64,000 nt of DNA, from contig CAJNBY010000010.1 in the NCBI GenBank assembly GCA_905221125.1, positions 9,498 through 73,497 of the forward strand, in the 5' to 3' direction. Under the pieces are notes generated by a model. The model saw nothing but the letters and a program-made list of their open reading frames with translations, was not told where the DNA came from and made no database searches. The first letter of the stretch is position 1. The number at the start of each line of letters is the position of its first letter. Below are positions 18,701 through 28,592 of this stretch, one piece after another. The position numbers were made by a program, and so were the translations under genes. The stretch comes from a bacterium (GTDB lineage Bacteria; Bacillota; Bacilli; Lactobacillales; Streptococcaceae).

Positions 18701-20065
18701 TTATTTTCTAAATTTCCACTGGCTATAAATCCCGAAACCGATAATCCAGATAGCTGAGCCGATTGCTCCTACAAATGTAGACTCTTGTAAAAAGAGGGTT
18801 ACAAAAACAAAGGCAAAGAAGAGCATGGTTAAAGGATTTAGGAAACGATAATGGGGCATGAGGTAGCCATCCGCCATAAAGTCTGGTGACTTGCGGTATT
18901 TCAGGTGAGCCACCATGATCAAGATATAAATAGCGATATAAACACCTGACGACGATGCCGTAATCAAGGCAAAGGCATCGGAAACACCTGGCAAGATATT
19001 GATAAAGGCTGCTAGGGCAATCAGAACCGCTGAGGCAATGATAGCATTTTGTGGCACGTTGTGGCGAGAAAGGGTATCTGCCTTGATCGCTTTTAGGAAT
19101 GGATTTGGCGAATCATGAGCAATCTGATACAAATGGCGCCCTGTTGAATAAAGGGTTGAGTTAAGGGCAGATGCTGCTGAGGTCAAAACGACGAAGTTAA
19201 TCAAGGCTGCTGCCCACTTGACACCTGCTAACTCAAATACCGTAACAAAGGGAGAATCAGCAGAAGCAAGCTCACGCCAAGGAATGATAGCCATGATGGC
19301 TAAGAGGGCACCACCGTAGAAAAAGGCGATACGCAAAGGAATTTCCTTAACGGCTTTTGGCAAGACCTGACGTGGATTTTTAGTTTCAGAAGTTGTGACC
19401 CCGATAAACTCAATCATGAGGTAGGCAAAGAACACCATCTGGAAGGCCATGACAAAGTTGACTCCACCATTTGGGAAGAGGGAGAAATTGTCAGCAATAT
19501 TAGCCAAACTTGCTACTCCATGAGGTGTCTTAAAGCCTGTCAAGACCATAAAGACTCCTGTGGCAATCATAGCTAAAATAGCCACAATCTTGACCATCGC
19601 AAACCAAAACTCAACTTCTCCAAAGAGCTTAACCGCAATCAGATTGACCAAGGCTAGAATGGTCAAAAATCCAATCTCAATCATCCAACTTGGCCAGCTA
19701 GGGAACCAGAACTGAACATAGTGGGAGATGGCTGTGATTTCCGCCATACCGATAAAGACAACGGATAACCAGTAAGACCAGACTGAGAAATAACCCCAGC
19801 CCTTACCCAAATGGCGTGTGATAAAATTGATAAAGGTATGTTGCTCAGGGTCTTGGTAGAGCATTTCCCCAACCGCACGCATCATGAGGAACATAAAAGC
19901 CCCAGTAATCATATAAATCAGCACAATGGAAGGACCTGTTAGGCTAATAGAGCGACCTGCTCCCAAAAAGAGTCCTGTTCCGATTGTTCCTGCAATGGCC
20001 ATAACCTGTACGTGACGATTGGTCAGACCACGCTCCATCTTATTTTTTTTCTTCTTTGAACTCAT
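18701..20065 (-). CDS. Amino-acid permease of the AAT/APC family
   Basis: A 454-residue integral membrane protein with about 12 helices. The family signature is clear at the start: RGLTNRHVQVMAIAGTIGTG followed by LFLGAGRSI in helix 1, then GEMLYQDPEQHTFINF. It belongs to the proton-coupled amino-acid transporter group that includes AroP, CycA and RocE types; the exact substrate cannot be assigned. It is downstream of greA, but the greA terminator lies between, so it is probably its own unit. The N-terminus is unusually lysine-rich (SSKKKKNK). Confidence 0.9.
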   Translation of the reverse strand: MSSKKKKNKMERGLTNRHVQVMAIAGTIGTGLFLGAGRSISLTGPSIVLIYMITGAFMFLMMRAVGEMLYQDPEQHTFINFITRHLGKGWGYFSVWSYWLSVVFIGMAEITAISHYVQFWFPSWPSWMIEIGFLTILALVNLIAVKLFGEVEFWFAMVKIVAILAMIATGVFMVLTGFKTPHGVASLANIADNFSLFPNGGVNFVMAFQMVFFAYLMIEFIGVTTSETKNPRQVLPKAVKEIPLRIAFFYGGALLAIMAIIPWRELASADSPFVTVFELAGVKWAAALINFVVLTSAASALNSTLYSTGRHLYQIAHDSPNPFLKAIKADTLSRHNVPQNAIIASAVLIALAAFINILPGVSDAFALITASSSGVYIAIYILIMVAHLKYRKSPDFMADGYLMPHYRFLNPLTMLFFAFVFVTLFLQESTFVGAIGSAIWIIGFGIYSQWKFRK

Positions 20066-20091
20066 ATCGTCTCCAATTCAATTTAAAATGG

Positions 20092-20134
20092 AAAAAGGAG
20101 TGAGTGAAGCGCACAGCCTCCCCACTCCTTTTTT
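20092..20134 (-). terminator. Terminator of greA
   Basis: The stem AAAAAGGAGTG/CACTCCTTTTT is flanked by A and T runs on both sides, so it may work in both directions. Confidence 0.85.
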
Positions 20135-20140
20135 CTGTTT

Positions 20141-20623
20141 TTAGGCTGTTTTTTCAACCTTCAAGATTTTTACATCATAGCTACCAACAGGTGTTTCAAT
20201 GGTTGCTGTGTCACCTGTTTTCTTACCAATCAAGGCTTGTCCGATTGGGCTTTCATTTGAGACTTTACCTGCAAAGGCATCCGCACCTGCTGAACCTACG
20301 ATAATATAAACTTCTTCTTCGTCCTCACCAATTTCTTGGATAGTGACTGTTTTACCAATCGCTACTTCGTCTTGGGCAACTGAGTCGCTATTGACGATTT
20401 CAGCATAACGGATTTTTGTTTCCAAGCTAGAGATTTGTCCTTCGACAAAGGCTTGTTCATCCTTAGCCGCTTCGTATTCACTGTTTTCAGAAAGGTCACC
20501 GTACGAACGGGCAATCTTAATGCGTTCTACCACTTCTGGTCGGCGGACCAATTTCAATTCTTCTAATTCTTTTTCCAGTTTTACCTTTTCCTCAAGGGTC
20601 ATAGGATATGTTTTTTCTGCCAT
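20141..20623 (-). CDS. greA: Transcript-cleavage elongation factor GreA
   Basis: A 160-residue factor that enters the RNA polymerase secondary channel and stimulates cleavage of backtracked RNA. The N-terminal coiled coil (about 1-75) has the conserved [19 protein letters not shown] loop, which carries the acidic tip residues; the C-terminal FKBP-like domain ends in [16 protein letters not shown]. An in-frame TTG three codons earlier exists, but MAEKTYPMT is the usual GreA start. It lies directly behind mltG, an order conserved in streptococci, with the mltG terminator between. Confidence 0.96.
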   Translation of the reverse strand: MAEKTYPMTLEEKVKLEKELEELKLVRRPEVVERIKIARSYGDLSENSEYEAAKDEQAFVEGQISSLETKIRYAEIVNSDSVAQDEVAIGKTVTIQEIGEDEEEVYIIVGSAGADAFAGKVSNESPIGQALIGKKTGDTATIETPVGSYDVKILKVEKTA

Positions 20624-20658
20624 TTTTCTCAACTTTCTTCTGATGATATTTTCTAAAG

Positions 20659-20686
20659 AAAATTATGTGAATCATCACATAATTTT
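20659..20686 (-). terminator. Terminator of mltG
   Basis: A 12-bp perfect stem (AAAATTATGTGA/TCACATAATTTT) with a 4-base loop is followed by TTTC T-rich DNA. The mltG stop codon lies in its first arm. Confidence 0.85.
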
Positions 20687-22349
20687 AGTTTGTTTGGTTT
20701 AATTTGCTGTTGACATGTTCAGCAACATTCCGATCATGTTCTTCTTTATTGCTAGCATAGTAGACCTTACCATCTGTCACATCTGCAACAAAGTAAAGGT
20801 TCTCACTCTTAGTCTGATTGATACTTGACTCGATAGCATCCAAGCTTGGACTATCTACTGGACCAGGCATGAGGCCTAGATTTGTATAAACATTGTATGG
20901 TGAATCAATCGATGTATCGATTCCAGCATCATCGGCAAGACTAATCTTCTGACCAAGTTTGCCTTGGGCATACAAGATGGCAATATTGCTTTGAAGTGGC
21001 ATACCAAGATTCAAGCGATTGTAGAACACACCTGCAATCAACTTACGATCGTCAGTCTTAGCTCCTTCTTTTTCTACGAGTGAAGCAATGGTCAGCAATT
21101 CATTGACCGTCAAATTCTTAGACTTAATCGTACTGTAATGAGGTGCCAAAGTCTTGTCCATAGCTGCCAACATCTCATCAATCAAGCTTTCAATAGTTGT
21201 GCTTTCTTTGATAGAGTAAGTAGCTGGGAAAAGGAATCCTTCTAAACGATAACGAACTCCACTTTCCTTTGTAGGCAAGCTTTCAAGTAGACTAAGATAT
21301 TTAGCAACTTCTTGGCTGATAAAGCTATCATCTTGAACTTTTGCTAGGAAAGCATCCGCTGTCAAAGGCTCTTTGAAGTCACCTTGCAATTGACCTACCG
21401 CTTGTGCCATTTGATCAATCGTATAACCTTCTGGAATTGTCAAAGTCGCAAGGACAGGTTCTTGAGCTTCAGCTGTTCCACCTTTTTGTAGCTCGTGGAT
21501 AATATCTTCTGTACTCATGCTCTTTTGCAAATTATAGTAACCTGATTTCAAATCAGCATAATTTTTGTACTTAGCATACAAACCAAAAACTAGACCGTGT
21601 TTAATCAAGCCGGCATCTTCAAGTGTCTTACCGATTTCTTGAACATTAGCCCCTTCTGGGATTTGAACCGTTACATATTGCTTAGAATCAGCATCAACAG
21701 GCTGTAAAGATGACTGAACATACTGATAACCGAAGTAACCACCTGCCGAAATCAAGGCAAGGAAAATCAGTAGAGAAATGAAGAAGGCCTTGAAGCCAGA
21801 TTTTTTCTCTTTCTTCGGCTTAACGGGTTTTGCTCCTTCTCTACGGCTACGACGTGGTGTATCGCTGATGATATCCACTGTTTCTTTAGCAGGCATCGGT
21901 GTTTCTGGACGTGCTTGTTCTTCTTTTTTCTCTGCTGTCTTATAGGAAACAGCTACCCTTGTTGGGGTTTCATTGTATTCTCTTTCAACTTTGCTAGGTC
22001 TAACAGGACCTGGTCCTGGTCTTGAGCCACTTTCTTCTGCTGGAGAAGAAGGCACATCTTGACTTGGATGGGTTGGAACGGCAGGAGTTTCTCTTTGAAG
22101 GTCATCTGCTGGAGAAGCTGGTACATCTTGACTTGGGTGAGTAGGCGCAGCAGGAGCTTTTCTCATAATCTCCTCTACCGTTGACAAGGAATCAGCCATG
22201 AGTTCTTCAGCTGAAGGTTCATTTGCAGGAGTAGGAACTACTGCCTCATCTTCTTTCAGAACTTCATCATAGCCTTTTACTTTTTCTAAATCTCTCAGAA
22301 TCTGCTCTTTAAAGCTTAATTTCTCTTCTTCTCTTGACTTTTCACTCAA
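20685..22349 (-). CDS. mltG: Endolytic murein transglycosylase MltG
   Basis: A 554-residue single-pass membrane protein that cuts nascent glycan strands, working with peripheral wall synthesis in cocci. Residues 1-180 are a long acidic, proline-rich cytoplasmic region with two near-identical THPSQDVP segments. A helix at about 188-210 crosses the membrane. The YceG/MltG domain (about 225-550) has LEGFLFPATY and IASLVEKEGA, with the catalytic Glu in the latter. A 17-bp-spaced promoter lies about 30 bp upstream. The cytoplasmic extension is characteristic of streptococcal MltG. Confidence 0.95.
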   Translation of the reverse strand: MSEKSREEEKLSFKEQILRDLEKVKGYDEVLKEDEAVVPTPANEPSAEELMADSLSTVEEIMRKAPAAPTHPSQDVPASPADDLQRETPAVPTHPSQDVPSSPAEESGSRPGPGPVRPSKVEREYNETPTRVAVSYKTAEKKEEQARPETPMPAKETVDIISDTPRRSRREGAKPVKPKKEKKSGFKAFFISLLIFLALISAGGYFGYQYVQSSLQPVDADSKQYVTVQIPEGANVQEIGKTLEDAGLIKHGLVFGLYAKYKNYADLKSGYYNLQKSMSTEDIIHELQKGGTAEAQEPVLATLTIPEGYTIDQMAQAVGQLQGDFKEPLTADAFLAKVQDDSFISQEVAKYLSLLESLPTKESGVRYRLEGFLFPATYSIKESTTIESLIDEMLAAMDKTLAPHYSTIKSKNLTVNELLTIASLVEKEGAKTDDRKLIAGVFYNRLNLGMPLQSNIAILYAQGKLGQKISLADDAGIDTSIDSPYNVYTNLGLMPGPVDSPSLDAIESSINQTKSENLYFVADVTDGKVYYASNKEEHDRNVAEHVNSKLNQTN

Positions 22350-22380
22350 AAGTTTTTCCTCCTTGTTGACAATCCATAAT

Positions 22381-22409
22381 ATTATATCTTAAAAGTCCAA
22401 GAAAAGCAA
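22381..22409 (-). promoter_or_regulatory. Sigma-A promoter of mltG
   Basis: TTGCTT (22404-22409) and TATAAT (22381-22386) are separated by 17 bp on the minus strand. Confidence 0.7.
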
Positions 22410-22429
22410 CCTATGATACTTTTCCTAGC

Positions 22430-22924
22430 TTATTTTTTCGTTTCCCAGACCATATCATACCATGTTTCCCCTGCAAAGGTTGACTGGGACAAGCCTTCAT
22501 TGACAAATCCATGCTTTTCATAGTAGGCGATGAGATAGTCATGACAGGTTAGGTTAATGCCTTCTCTCTCATCTTCAAGAGCCAGGTCTTTCAAGGCTGT
22601 TAGCAATTTCTGACCCAGTCCAAGGCCCTGTACCTCCTTGGCAATAGAGAGACAGGTCACAGAGATATAGCCACCAGGATTATGACTATGGTCTTTTATT
22701 TCTTCTGTAAAAGACTGGTCTTGCAGATGACGATGGGGGCCAACTGGCCCTTCGATATAACCCATGATTCTACCTTCTTTTTCTGCAACCAGAAAAGAGG
22801 TCTGTATTTCTCGCAAATGTGCCTCAAAGACAGAGCGAGGAATGGCTTCTTCAATCGAGAAATTTTCTAGTTCAAGCTCAACAACCCGATCCAAATCTTC
22901 TAATTTTGCTTGTCTGATCTTCAT
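22430..22924 (-). CDS. GNAT N-acetyltransferase (second of a tandem pair)
   Basis: A 164-residue cytoplasmic protein. MKIRQAKLEDLDRVVELE is a typical GNAT start. The acetyl-CoA motif is SIAKEVQGLGLGQKLLTALK (about 112-131), and the C-terminal YEKHGFVNEG follows. Its start overlaps the end of the preceding GNAT gene by 4 bp. It is the last gene of the SNF2-unknown-murC-GNAT-GNAT unit. The acceptor is unknown; the resemblance to arylalkylamine-type GNATs (insert with GGYISVTCLSI) is only suggestive. Confidence 0.88.
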   Translation of the reverse strand: MKIRQAKLEDLDRVVELELENFSIEEAIPRSVFEAHLREIQTSFLVAEKEGRIMGYIEGPVGPHRHLQDQSFTEEIKDHSHNPGGYISVTCLSIAKEVQGLGLGQKLLTALKDLALEDEREGINLTCHDYLIAYYEKHGFVNEGLSQSTFAGETWYDMVWETKK

Positions 22925-23382
22925 TGTGCCTCCAGATAAAAGGGATTAAACCAAATCATACTAAAACCCTGGCTAGTTTCATAAAGAGAAGTTTCTTCAT
23001 CAATAAAACCGTTCATTTCAAAATAGGAAAGCAGCTCATCAGGACTCTCCAAACGAATCCCCTTGTACTCCAGCTCAACTGCCACCTCTTTCAAAGCCGC
23101 AAGAAGAAGTGTTCCCAAGCCCTGTCTCTGATGGTCAGACTCAATGACTAAAGAATGTACTTTTAGACATTGCGGATTGTCTGACTGCGGACTTGATAGA
23201 ATATAGCCTAAAAGTTGATTTTCATCCCTAGCTAGAAGAAAGGTATCCGCACACTTACGGATACTTTCTTCTAAGATATGGGAAGGTTGCTGCTTTTCAG
23301 CTGGAAAAGACGAAGTTTGAATCGCCTCTATCTCAGCCAAATCAGACTTATTTGCCTGAATGATCTTAATTGGAATTTCCAT
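22921..23382 (-). CDS. GNAT N-acetyltransferase (first of a tandem pair)
   Basis: A 153-residue cytoplasmic protein with the order IKIIQANKSDLAEIEAIQ, CLKVHSLVIESDHQRQGLGT (acetyl-CoA site, about 91-110) and a C-terminal YFEMNGF. It is related to the downstream protein in plan (SFPAEKQQPSHILEE against EEAIPRSVFEAHLRE), so the two probably arose by duplication and divergence. It lies 9 bp behind murC. Substrate unknown. Confidence 0.86.
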   Translation of the reverse strand: MEIPIKIIQANKSDLAEIEAIQTSSFPAEKQQPSHILEESIRKCADTFLLARDENQLLGYILSSPQSDNPQCLKVHSLVIESDHQRQGLGTLLLAALKEVAVELEYKGIRLESPDELLSYFEMNGFIDEETSLYETSQGFSMIWFNPFYLEAQ

Positions 23383-23391
23383 GGGAACATC

Positions 23392-24726
23392 CTACTGAAC
23401 ATTGCTTGTCAAGTTAGACAAGAGACGCTCAAATGAGTATTCATAGGTTTGGATGTCTCCTGCTCCCATAAAGACATAGACAGCATTGTCATGGTCAAGG
23501 AGTGGAGAAACATTTTCAACAGTGATCACTTGGTGTTTTTTGTTGATTTTTTTGGCTAGGTCTTCTACCTTAACGTCACCATGATCTACTTCACGAGCTG
23601 ACCCATAAATTTGCGCTAGGTAAACAGCATCTGCTTGGTTCAAAGCGTGAGCAAATTCGTCCAACAAGGCAATGGTTCTTGTAAAGGTATGCGGTTGGAA
23701 GACTGCTACAATTTCCTTGCTTGGGTATTTCTGACGAGCCGCATCCAAGGTCGCAATAATTTCTGTTGGATGGTGGGCAAAGTCATCGATAATAACTGTA
23801 TCATTGACAATTTTCTCAGTGAAACGACGCTTAACACCGGCAAATGTTTTCAAGTGCTCACGCACCAAGTTCAAATCAAAGCCTGCTGTGTAAAGCAATC
23901 CGATGACAGCTGTCGCATTCATGATATTGTGACGACCAAAGGTTGGGATGTGGAATTGCCCCAAGTCTTGTCCACGGAAGTGAACTGTGAAGGTTGAACC
24001 AGTTGTAGAACGAAGAAGTTCGCTAGCTACAAAGTCATTGCCTTCTGCTTCAAAACCATAATAATAAATTGGTGCATCAGACGTAATTTTACGCAATTCT
24101 GCATCTTCACCATAGACAAAAAGACCCTTGGTAATTTGTTTGGCATAGTCGTTAAAGGCATTGAAAACATCCTCTAGACTTGTGAAATAGTCTGGATGGT
24201 CAAAGTCAATGTTGGTGATGATAGAGTATTCTGGGTGGTAAGGCATGAAGTGACGCTCATATTCGTCAGATTCGAAGACAAAATATTTGGCATTGGCCGA
24301 ACCACGACCTGTCCCATCTCCAATCAAGAAACTAGTATCTGTAATGTGAGACAAGACGTGAGACAACATACCTGTCGTTGAAGTTTTTCCGTGCGCTCCT
24401 GCTACCCCCATGCTAACAAAGTCACGCATAAAGCTACCTAGGAACTCATGGTAACGTTTGTAGCTGATACCATTTTGGTCTGCATAAGCAATCTCGACAT
24501 TGTTATCAGGACGGAAGGCATTTCCAGCGATAATTTCCATATCACCGTCTAGATTCTTTTCATCAAAAGGAAGAATGCTAATACCCGCCTGCTCTAGACC
24601 GCGTTGAGTAAAGTAGTATTTTTCAACATCTGATCCCTGTACCTTATGCCCCATTTGGTGCAACATCAAGGCCAAGGCACTCATACCTGATCCCTTAATT
24701 CCGATAAAATGATATGTCTTTGGCAT
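23392..24726 (-). CDS. murC: UDP-N-acetylmuramate--L-alanine ligase
   Basis: A 444-residue cytoplasmic ATP-dependent ligase that adds the first residue of the peptidoglycan stem. Visible motifs are [18 protein letters not shown] (UDP-binding Rossmann start), [11 protein letters not shown] (P-loop), [10 protein letters not shown] and [10 protein letters not shown]. Length and motifs are normal. It sits in the middle of an operon starting with the SNF2-type helicase. murE is encoded 11 kb away on the other strand. Confidence 0.97.
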   Translation of the reverse strand: MPKTYHFIGIKGSGMSALALMLHQMGHKVQGSDVEKYYFTQRGLEQAGISILPFDEKNLDGDMEIIAGNAFRPDNNVEIAYADQNGISYKRYHEFLGSFMRDFVSMGVAGAHGKTSTTGMLSHVLSHITDTSFLIGDGTGRGSANAKYFVFESDEYERHFMPYHPEYSIITNIDFDHPDYFTSLEDVFNAFNDYAKQITKGLFVYGEDAELRKITSDAPIYYYGFEAEGNDFVASELLRSTTGSTFTVHFRGQDLGQFHIPTFGRHNIMNATAVIGLLYTAGFDLNLVREHLKTFAGVKRRFTEKIVNDTVIIDDFAHHPTEIIATLDAARQKYPSKEIVAVFQPHTFTRTIALLDEFAHALNQADAVYLAQIYGSAREVDHGDVKVEDLAKKINKKHQVITVENVSPLLDHDNAVYVFMGAGDIQTYEYSFERLLSNLTSNVQ

Positions 24727-24736
24727 GATTTCTCCC

Positions 24737-25354
24737 CTATTCTGTAATTCTTGTCAGATTCAACTCTTGGGCAACCTGACGTTCTTGTTCTGTTTGTTTG
24801 CTTTTTTTATTGTAGATTTGGCTCTTTTTCAGAAAATCATAGTTGTTTTTCTTTGGAGCAGGTGCTGACACTTCTTCATTCTTGGTAGGGATAGAATTGA
24901 CTTCTTCCGCCAAGATATAATGAGACTGGGTCAATTTTTGGCTATACTTCACCAATTCACCAGGATTTTCCTTTTGGAAAGGCGCTGTCGGTTGATTGCC
25001 CTGTCTAAAGAGGCCAGATTGAGAATGACGTCTCGCACGGCTGAAATCCTGAGTTAGATAGTTAGCAGAGCGTTTCTTTTTCAAGTCTGCACGCGCTTCT
25101 TCACGCGCCACCTCCGCATAGCTCTTTCCTTCTTTTTTGACCCCTAAAGGAGCCTTTTTAGGTTTCTCTACTTGCTTTTCAATCGGTTTGACTGGTTTTT
25201 CTTCAGTAATAGGAGCCCATTCTAAATAATTTTTATCTCGATACTCACCCTTGATATTACTGATCAGATCAGACTCATCGTACAAGTTCATGACTGGCAT
25301 CTCAGTCAACATGACCTCGTCATCTGACACCAATGGAAATCGTTCTTGTTTCAT
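24737..25354 (-). CDS. Conserved streptococcal protein of unknown function in the murC operon
   Basis: A 205-residue, highly charged cytoplasmic protein without a signal peptide or membrane helix. It has an acidic N-terminus ([10 protein letters not shown]), a central Lys-rich stretch ([20 protein letters not shown]), a helix-prone [11 protein letters not shown] and a basic [12 protein letters not shown] segment. Low complexity suggests it is largely disordered. It lies between the helicase gene and murC with gaps of 47 and 10 bp; I recall the same order in pneumococcus. I know no function. The basic segment could bind nucleic acid or membrane, but this is a guess. Confidence 0.8.
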   Translation of the reverse strand: MKQERFPLVSDDEVMLTEMPVMNLYDESDLISNIKGEYRDKNYLEWAPITEEKPVKPIEKQVEKPKKAPLGVKKEGKSYAEVAREEARADLKKKRSANYLTQDFSRARRHSQSGLFRQGNQPTAPFQKENPGELVKYSQKLTQSHYILAEEVNSIPTKNEEVSAPAPKKNNYDFLKKSQIYNKKSKQTEQERQVAQELNLTRITE

Positions 25355-25401
25355 TTTCTATTTCCTTTCAACACTTCATTATAGCGTATTGTCTTGATTT
25401 T

Positions 25402-28400
25402 TCAAGTGCTGGCTTCAGAAATTCCCAAAATTTCTCTAATTTCTGCTAGGGTCAGACTGCCACGTGACTCTGTGCCGTCCAATACTTGTGACACCAGATG
25501 TTTCTTTTGTTCTTGGAGTTCCTGGATTTTTTCTTCAATGGTTCCCTTGGTTACCAAGCGATAGACCTCAACCGTTTCTTCCTGCCCCATCCGATGGGCA
25601 CGGCCAATAGCTTGCGCTTCCACCGCAGGATTCCACCAAAGGTCAACCAAGATAACCGTATCAGCACCTGTCAGGTTCAGACCGACCCCACCAGCCTTGA
25701 GGGAAATCAAAAAAGCATCTCTTTCCCCTTGGTTAAAGGCCTTGGTCATGTCTTGTCTTTCCTTGGCTGGGGTTGAACCCGTAATTTTAAAAGATGTCAA
25801 GCCCAATTCTGGCAGTTCTTGTTCAATTTTCTCCAACATTCCCTTGAACTGGGAGAAAAGCAAGACACGGTGTCCGCCGTCTGCTACCTGTACCAGCAGG
25901 TCTCGGAGACTATCCAGTTTACCACTGGCACCCTGATAATCCTCCATAAAGAGGGCAGGCGTGTCGCAGATTTGGCGCAAGCGCATCAGACCAGATAAGA
26001 TTTCCACCCGACTTCGTTGAAATTCCTGATCTGAAACTTGAGCCAGACGGTCTCGCATCTGTTGCAACTGGGCTAGGTAAATAGCCTTTTGCTGGTCTTC
26101 CAGTTCATTCTTATAAACCACTTCAATCAAGTCTGGCAATTCAGTCAGAACTTCTTCTTTCTTGCGCCGCATAACGAAGGGCTTGATAAACTGAGCCACA
26201 CGCTCAGCTGGCAATTTCATAAATTCTTTCTTACTTGGCAAAAGTCCTGGCATGACGATTTGGAAAATAGACCACAACTCACCCAGATGATTTTCAATCG
26301 GAGTCCCTGACAAGGCAAAGACCGACGGCACCACAAATTGTCTCAAGGTCTGGGCAATCTTGGTCTGGGCATTTTTCATGACCTGAGCTTCATCTAAGAA
26401 AAGGAAGTCAAAAGCCATCCCCTGATAAAGCTCACTGTCCTGACGGAAAGTGGCATAGCTGGTCACATAGATTTGATGGCTTTCGGCAAGAATTTCTTCA
26501 CGACTAGCTTTTAAACCATGAACAACAGCCACATCCAACTGTGGGGCAAATTTCTGAAATTCATCTGCCCAGTTGTAAATCAAACCCGACGGAGCTAGAA
26601 TCAAGACTCGACTTTCTTTTGTCACTTGACTGGTCAAAAAAGCAATGGTCTGAAGGGTTTTCCCCAATCCCATATCATCAGCCAAAATCCCACCAAAACC
26701 ATAATGATGGAGCATTTGCAGCCAGCCGATTCCCTTTTCCTGATAATCTCGCAAATCAGCCTGAACCTGAGTTGCTTGTCGAGGGAAGTCCTCTGGATGC
26801 GTCAAATCGTCGGCCAGATTTTTGAATTCTTGTGAGAAAGAAATACGGTCTCGCCCTTCAAAGAGATGAGCTAAACTGTAGGCCAAGGATTTCCGAGCCT
26901 GCAAGGAGCCATCTTTTAATTCAAATCGCCCCAGTTCCTGTAAATTTTGACGAATTTTCTTGGTTTCTTCATCAAAAAAGTAGACTTGATTGGACGAATC
27001 AATATAAAAATCTTGATTGTCAACCAAGGCCTGCATGGCTTGGTCAATTTCCTCTTGGGCAATATCTTGAAAATCAAACTGGATTTCCAAGAGACCTCCC
27101 TTGGAAGCAACCTGCACTTGAGGGCTCGCTAGGTTATAGAGTTCTTCTAGCTTGTCTGATAGGTCAACATGCCCGAGTTTTTCAAAAACTGGAATGATGT
27201 CATGGAAGAAATGATAGACAGACTCGGCTTTTAAGGCCTGACGCCAAGATTGAAAATCTGCTTCAAAACCAGCTGCCAAACAGACTTGGAAAATTCTTTC
27301 TTCTAAGTCAGCATCACTCGAAAAGGGCAATTCTTCTAGCTCTTGTCGACTAGATACCTGTCTATCCCCATAATCAAACTGGATTTCCAGACGAATCCGA
27401 TTATCCTTTTCCCTGTCAAAGTAAAAAGAGGGTGTAAAAGTTTTGATTTGTAACCGTTCTGGAGCTGAGACAGTCCCCATCTGGCTAAAAAGAGTTAAAC
27501 AAGAAGCCAACTTATCTCGGTCACTGCTATCAAATTGCAGGAATTTTTTCCCATGTTGATCCAATGGCAGCGCTTTGATTTCCTTGAGAAGACGCATCTG
27601 CTGGTCTGTTAGAAAATAAACCTGTCCTTTATGGAAAAGTACAGCTCCCTGATAAAAGACATTGACCCTTGGACTCTCACTGATTTCCATTTCAAAATAG
27701 TCCGAGTATTCTGTTACTGTAAAGGCAAATAGATTAGCATCAGCATGCATATCCTGAAAAAGCAGGGTCTGGTAGCTATTCACTTGGTGGTCAAATTGAA
27801 AATGAGGCAAGCTCATCAGTAAATTCACACCCTGCTCAAAAAAGGTCAGAGGGAAAAAGAGGTGCCGACCTTGGTTTTGGAAAAAGAGGTCTGGAGCCTG
27901 TCCTTCCTCCATCAGTCCACGCAAGAAAGTTAGAAGCTCTTTACTTTCCTCATTAAAGGATTCCCAAGACAAGGATTCCTCATAAATCTTGCCAATCATA
28001 TAAGACTTTCTCTGCTCGACAATCCTTAAAAAAAGTGGAATATCCCGAATGACATAGTATTTTTGGCTATTGATTTGGCCGATTCTCAGGGTCCACAAGA
28101 TATAATTGGTTCCTGCTTCCACCTGACCCACAGCTGATAATTCATAGGCTCGGTCTGATTTTGGAGACAAGATTCGATCCAAAAACTTGCCACCCAAGGT
28201 CACCTTGGTTTCAACGGCCTCTTTTTCTTCATGACCTTCTTCTAGACTCTGCAAGATTTCCTGACCACGCTCATCATTTTTTAGAAAATGCTCCAGCGCC
28301 GCCAAATGCACACAGTAGCCCCTCTTTTGGAAAAAATCGCAGGCACAAAAAACCAAATCATCCTCTAGACTATAGCGCAATTCTTCTTCTGCAACGCGAG

Positions 28401-28500
28401 CATAGAGCCGATTGTTCTTTTCCTTGATGATGTCAACCTTACCAGTTTCATAAAGGGCAACGCCTTCGATACGGACTTTGCCCGGAATCAATTTAGCCAT
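25402..28500 (-). CDS. SNF2-family ATPase/helicase with SWIM zinc finger
   Basis: A 1032-residue cytoplasmic protein. A SWIM-type zinc finger sits near residues 51-68 (FCACDFFQKRGYCVH). A bacterial SNF2-associated region (about 120-560) precedes the ATPase, which has motif I DDMGLGKT, motif II LDEAQ, motif III LSGTPIENH and motif VI AIGRAHRMGQ. Such proteins translocate on double-stranded DNA; related RapA recycles RNA polymerase, but this member's role is unknown. It is first in the operon with the unknown gene, murC and two GNATs, with an extended -10 promoter close upstream. Confidence 0.94.
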   Translation of the reverse strand: MAKLIPGKVRIEGVALYETGKVDIIKEKNNRLYARVAEEELRYSLEDDLVFCACDFFQKRGYCVHLAALEHFLKNDERGQEILQSLEEGHEEKEAVETKVTLGGKFLDRILSPKSDRAYELSAVGQVEAGTNYILWTLRIGQINSQKYYVIRDIPLFLRIVEQRKSYMIGKIYEESLSWESFNEESKELLTFLRGLMEEGQAPDLFFQNQGRHLFFPLTFFEQGVNLLMSLPHFQFDHQVNSYQTLLFQDMHADANLFAFTVTEYSDYFEMEISESPRVNVFYQGAVLFHKGQVYFLTDQQMRLLKEIKALPLDQHGKKFLQFDSSDRDKLASCLTLFSQMGTVSAPERLQIKTFTPSFYFDREKDNRIRLEIQFDYGDRQVSSRQELEELPFSSDADLEERIFQVCLAAGFEADFQSWRQALKAESVYHFFHDIIPVFEKLGHVDLSDKLEELYNLASPQVQVASKGGLLEIQFDFQDIAQEEIDQAMQALVDNQDFYIDSSNQVYFFDEETKKIRQNLQELGRFELKDGSLQARKSLAYSLAHLFEGRDRISFSQEFKNLADDLTHPEDFPRQATQVQADLRDYQEKGIGWLQMLHHYGFGGILADDMGLGKTLQTIAFLTSQVTKESRVLILAPSGLIYNWADEFQKFAPQLDVAVVHGLKASREEILAESHQIYVTSYATFRQDSELYQGMAFDFLFLDEAQVMKNAQTKIAQTLRQFVVPSVFALSGTPIENHLGELWSIFQIVMPGLLPSKKEFMKLPAERVAQFIKPFVMRRKKEEVLTELPDLIEVVYKNELEDQQKAIYLAQLQQMRDRLAQVSDQEFQRSRVEILSGLMRLRQICDTPALFMEDYQGASGKLDSLRDLLVQVADGGHRVLLFSQFKGMLEKIEQELPELGLTSFKITGSTPAKERQDMTKAFNQGERDAFLISLKAGGVGLNLTGADTVILVDLWWNPAVEAQAIGRAHRMGQEETVEVYRLVTKGTIEEKIQELQEQKKHLVSQVLDGTESRGSLTLAEIREILGISEAST

Positions 28501-28525
28501 ATTTTCACCTTTACCTTATCTTTTT

Positions 28526-28534
28526 ATTATACCA
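28526..28534 (-). promoter_or_regulatory. Extended -10 promoter of the SNF2-murC operon
   Basis: TGGTATAAT is present on the minus strand, about 25 bp before the SNF2 start codon. The -35 is weak. Confidence 0.6.
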
Positions 28535-28553
28535 TATTTTCACCTATGAAAAT

Positions 28554-28586
28554 AGCCTTCTAGGAATACTTTTCTCCTAGAAGGCT
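28554..28586 (-). terminator. Terminator of the metB-like/patB unit
   Basis: A 12-bp perfect stem (AGCCTTCTAGGA/TCCTAGAAGGCT) with a 9-base loop is followed by ATTTTC on the minus strand. Confidence 0.8.
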
Positions 28587-28592
28587 GGATTT

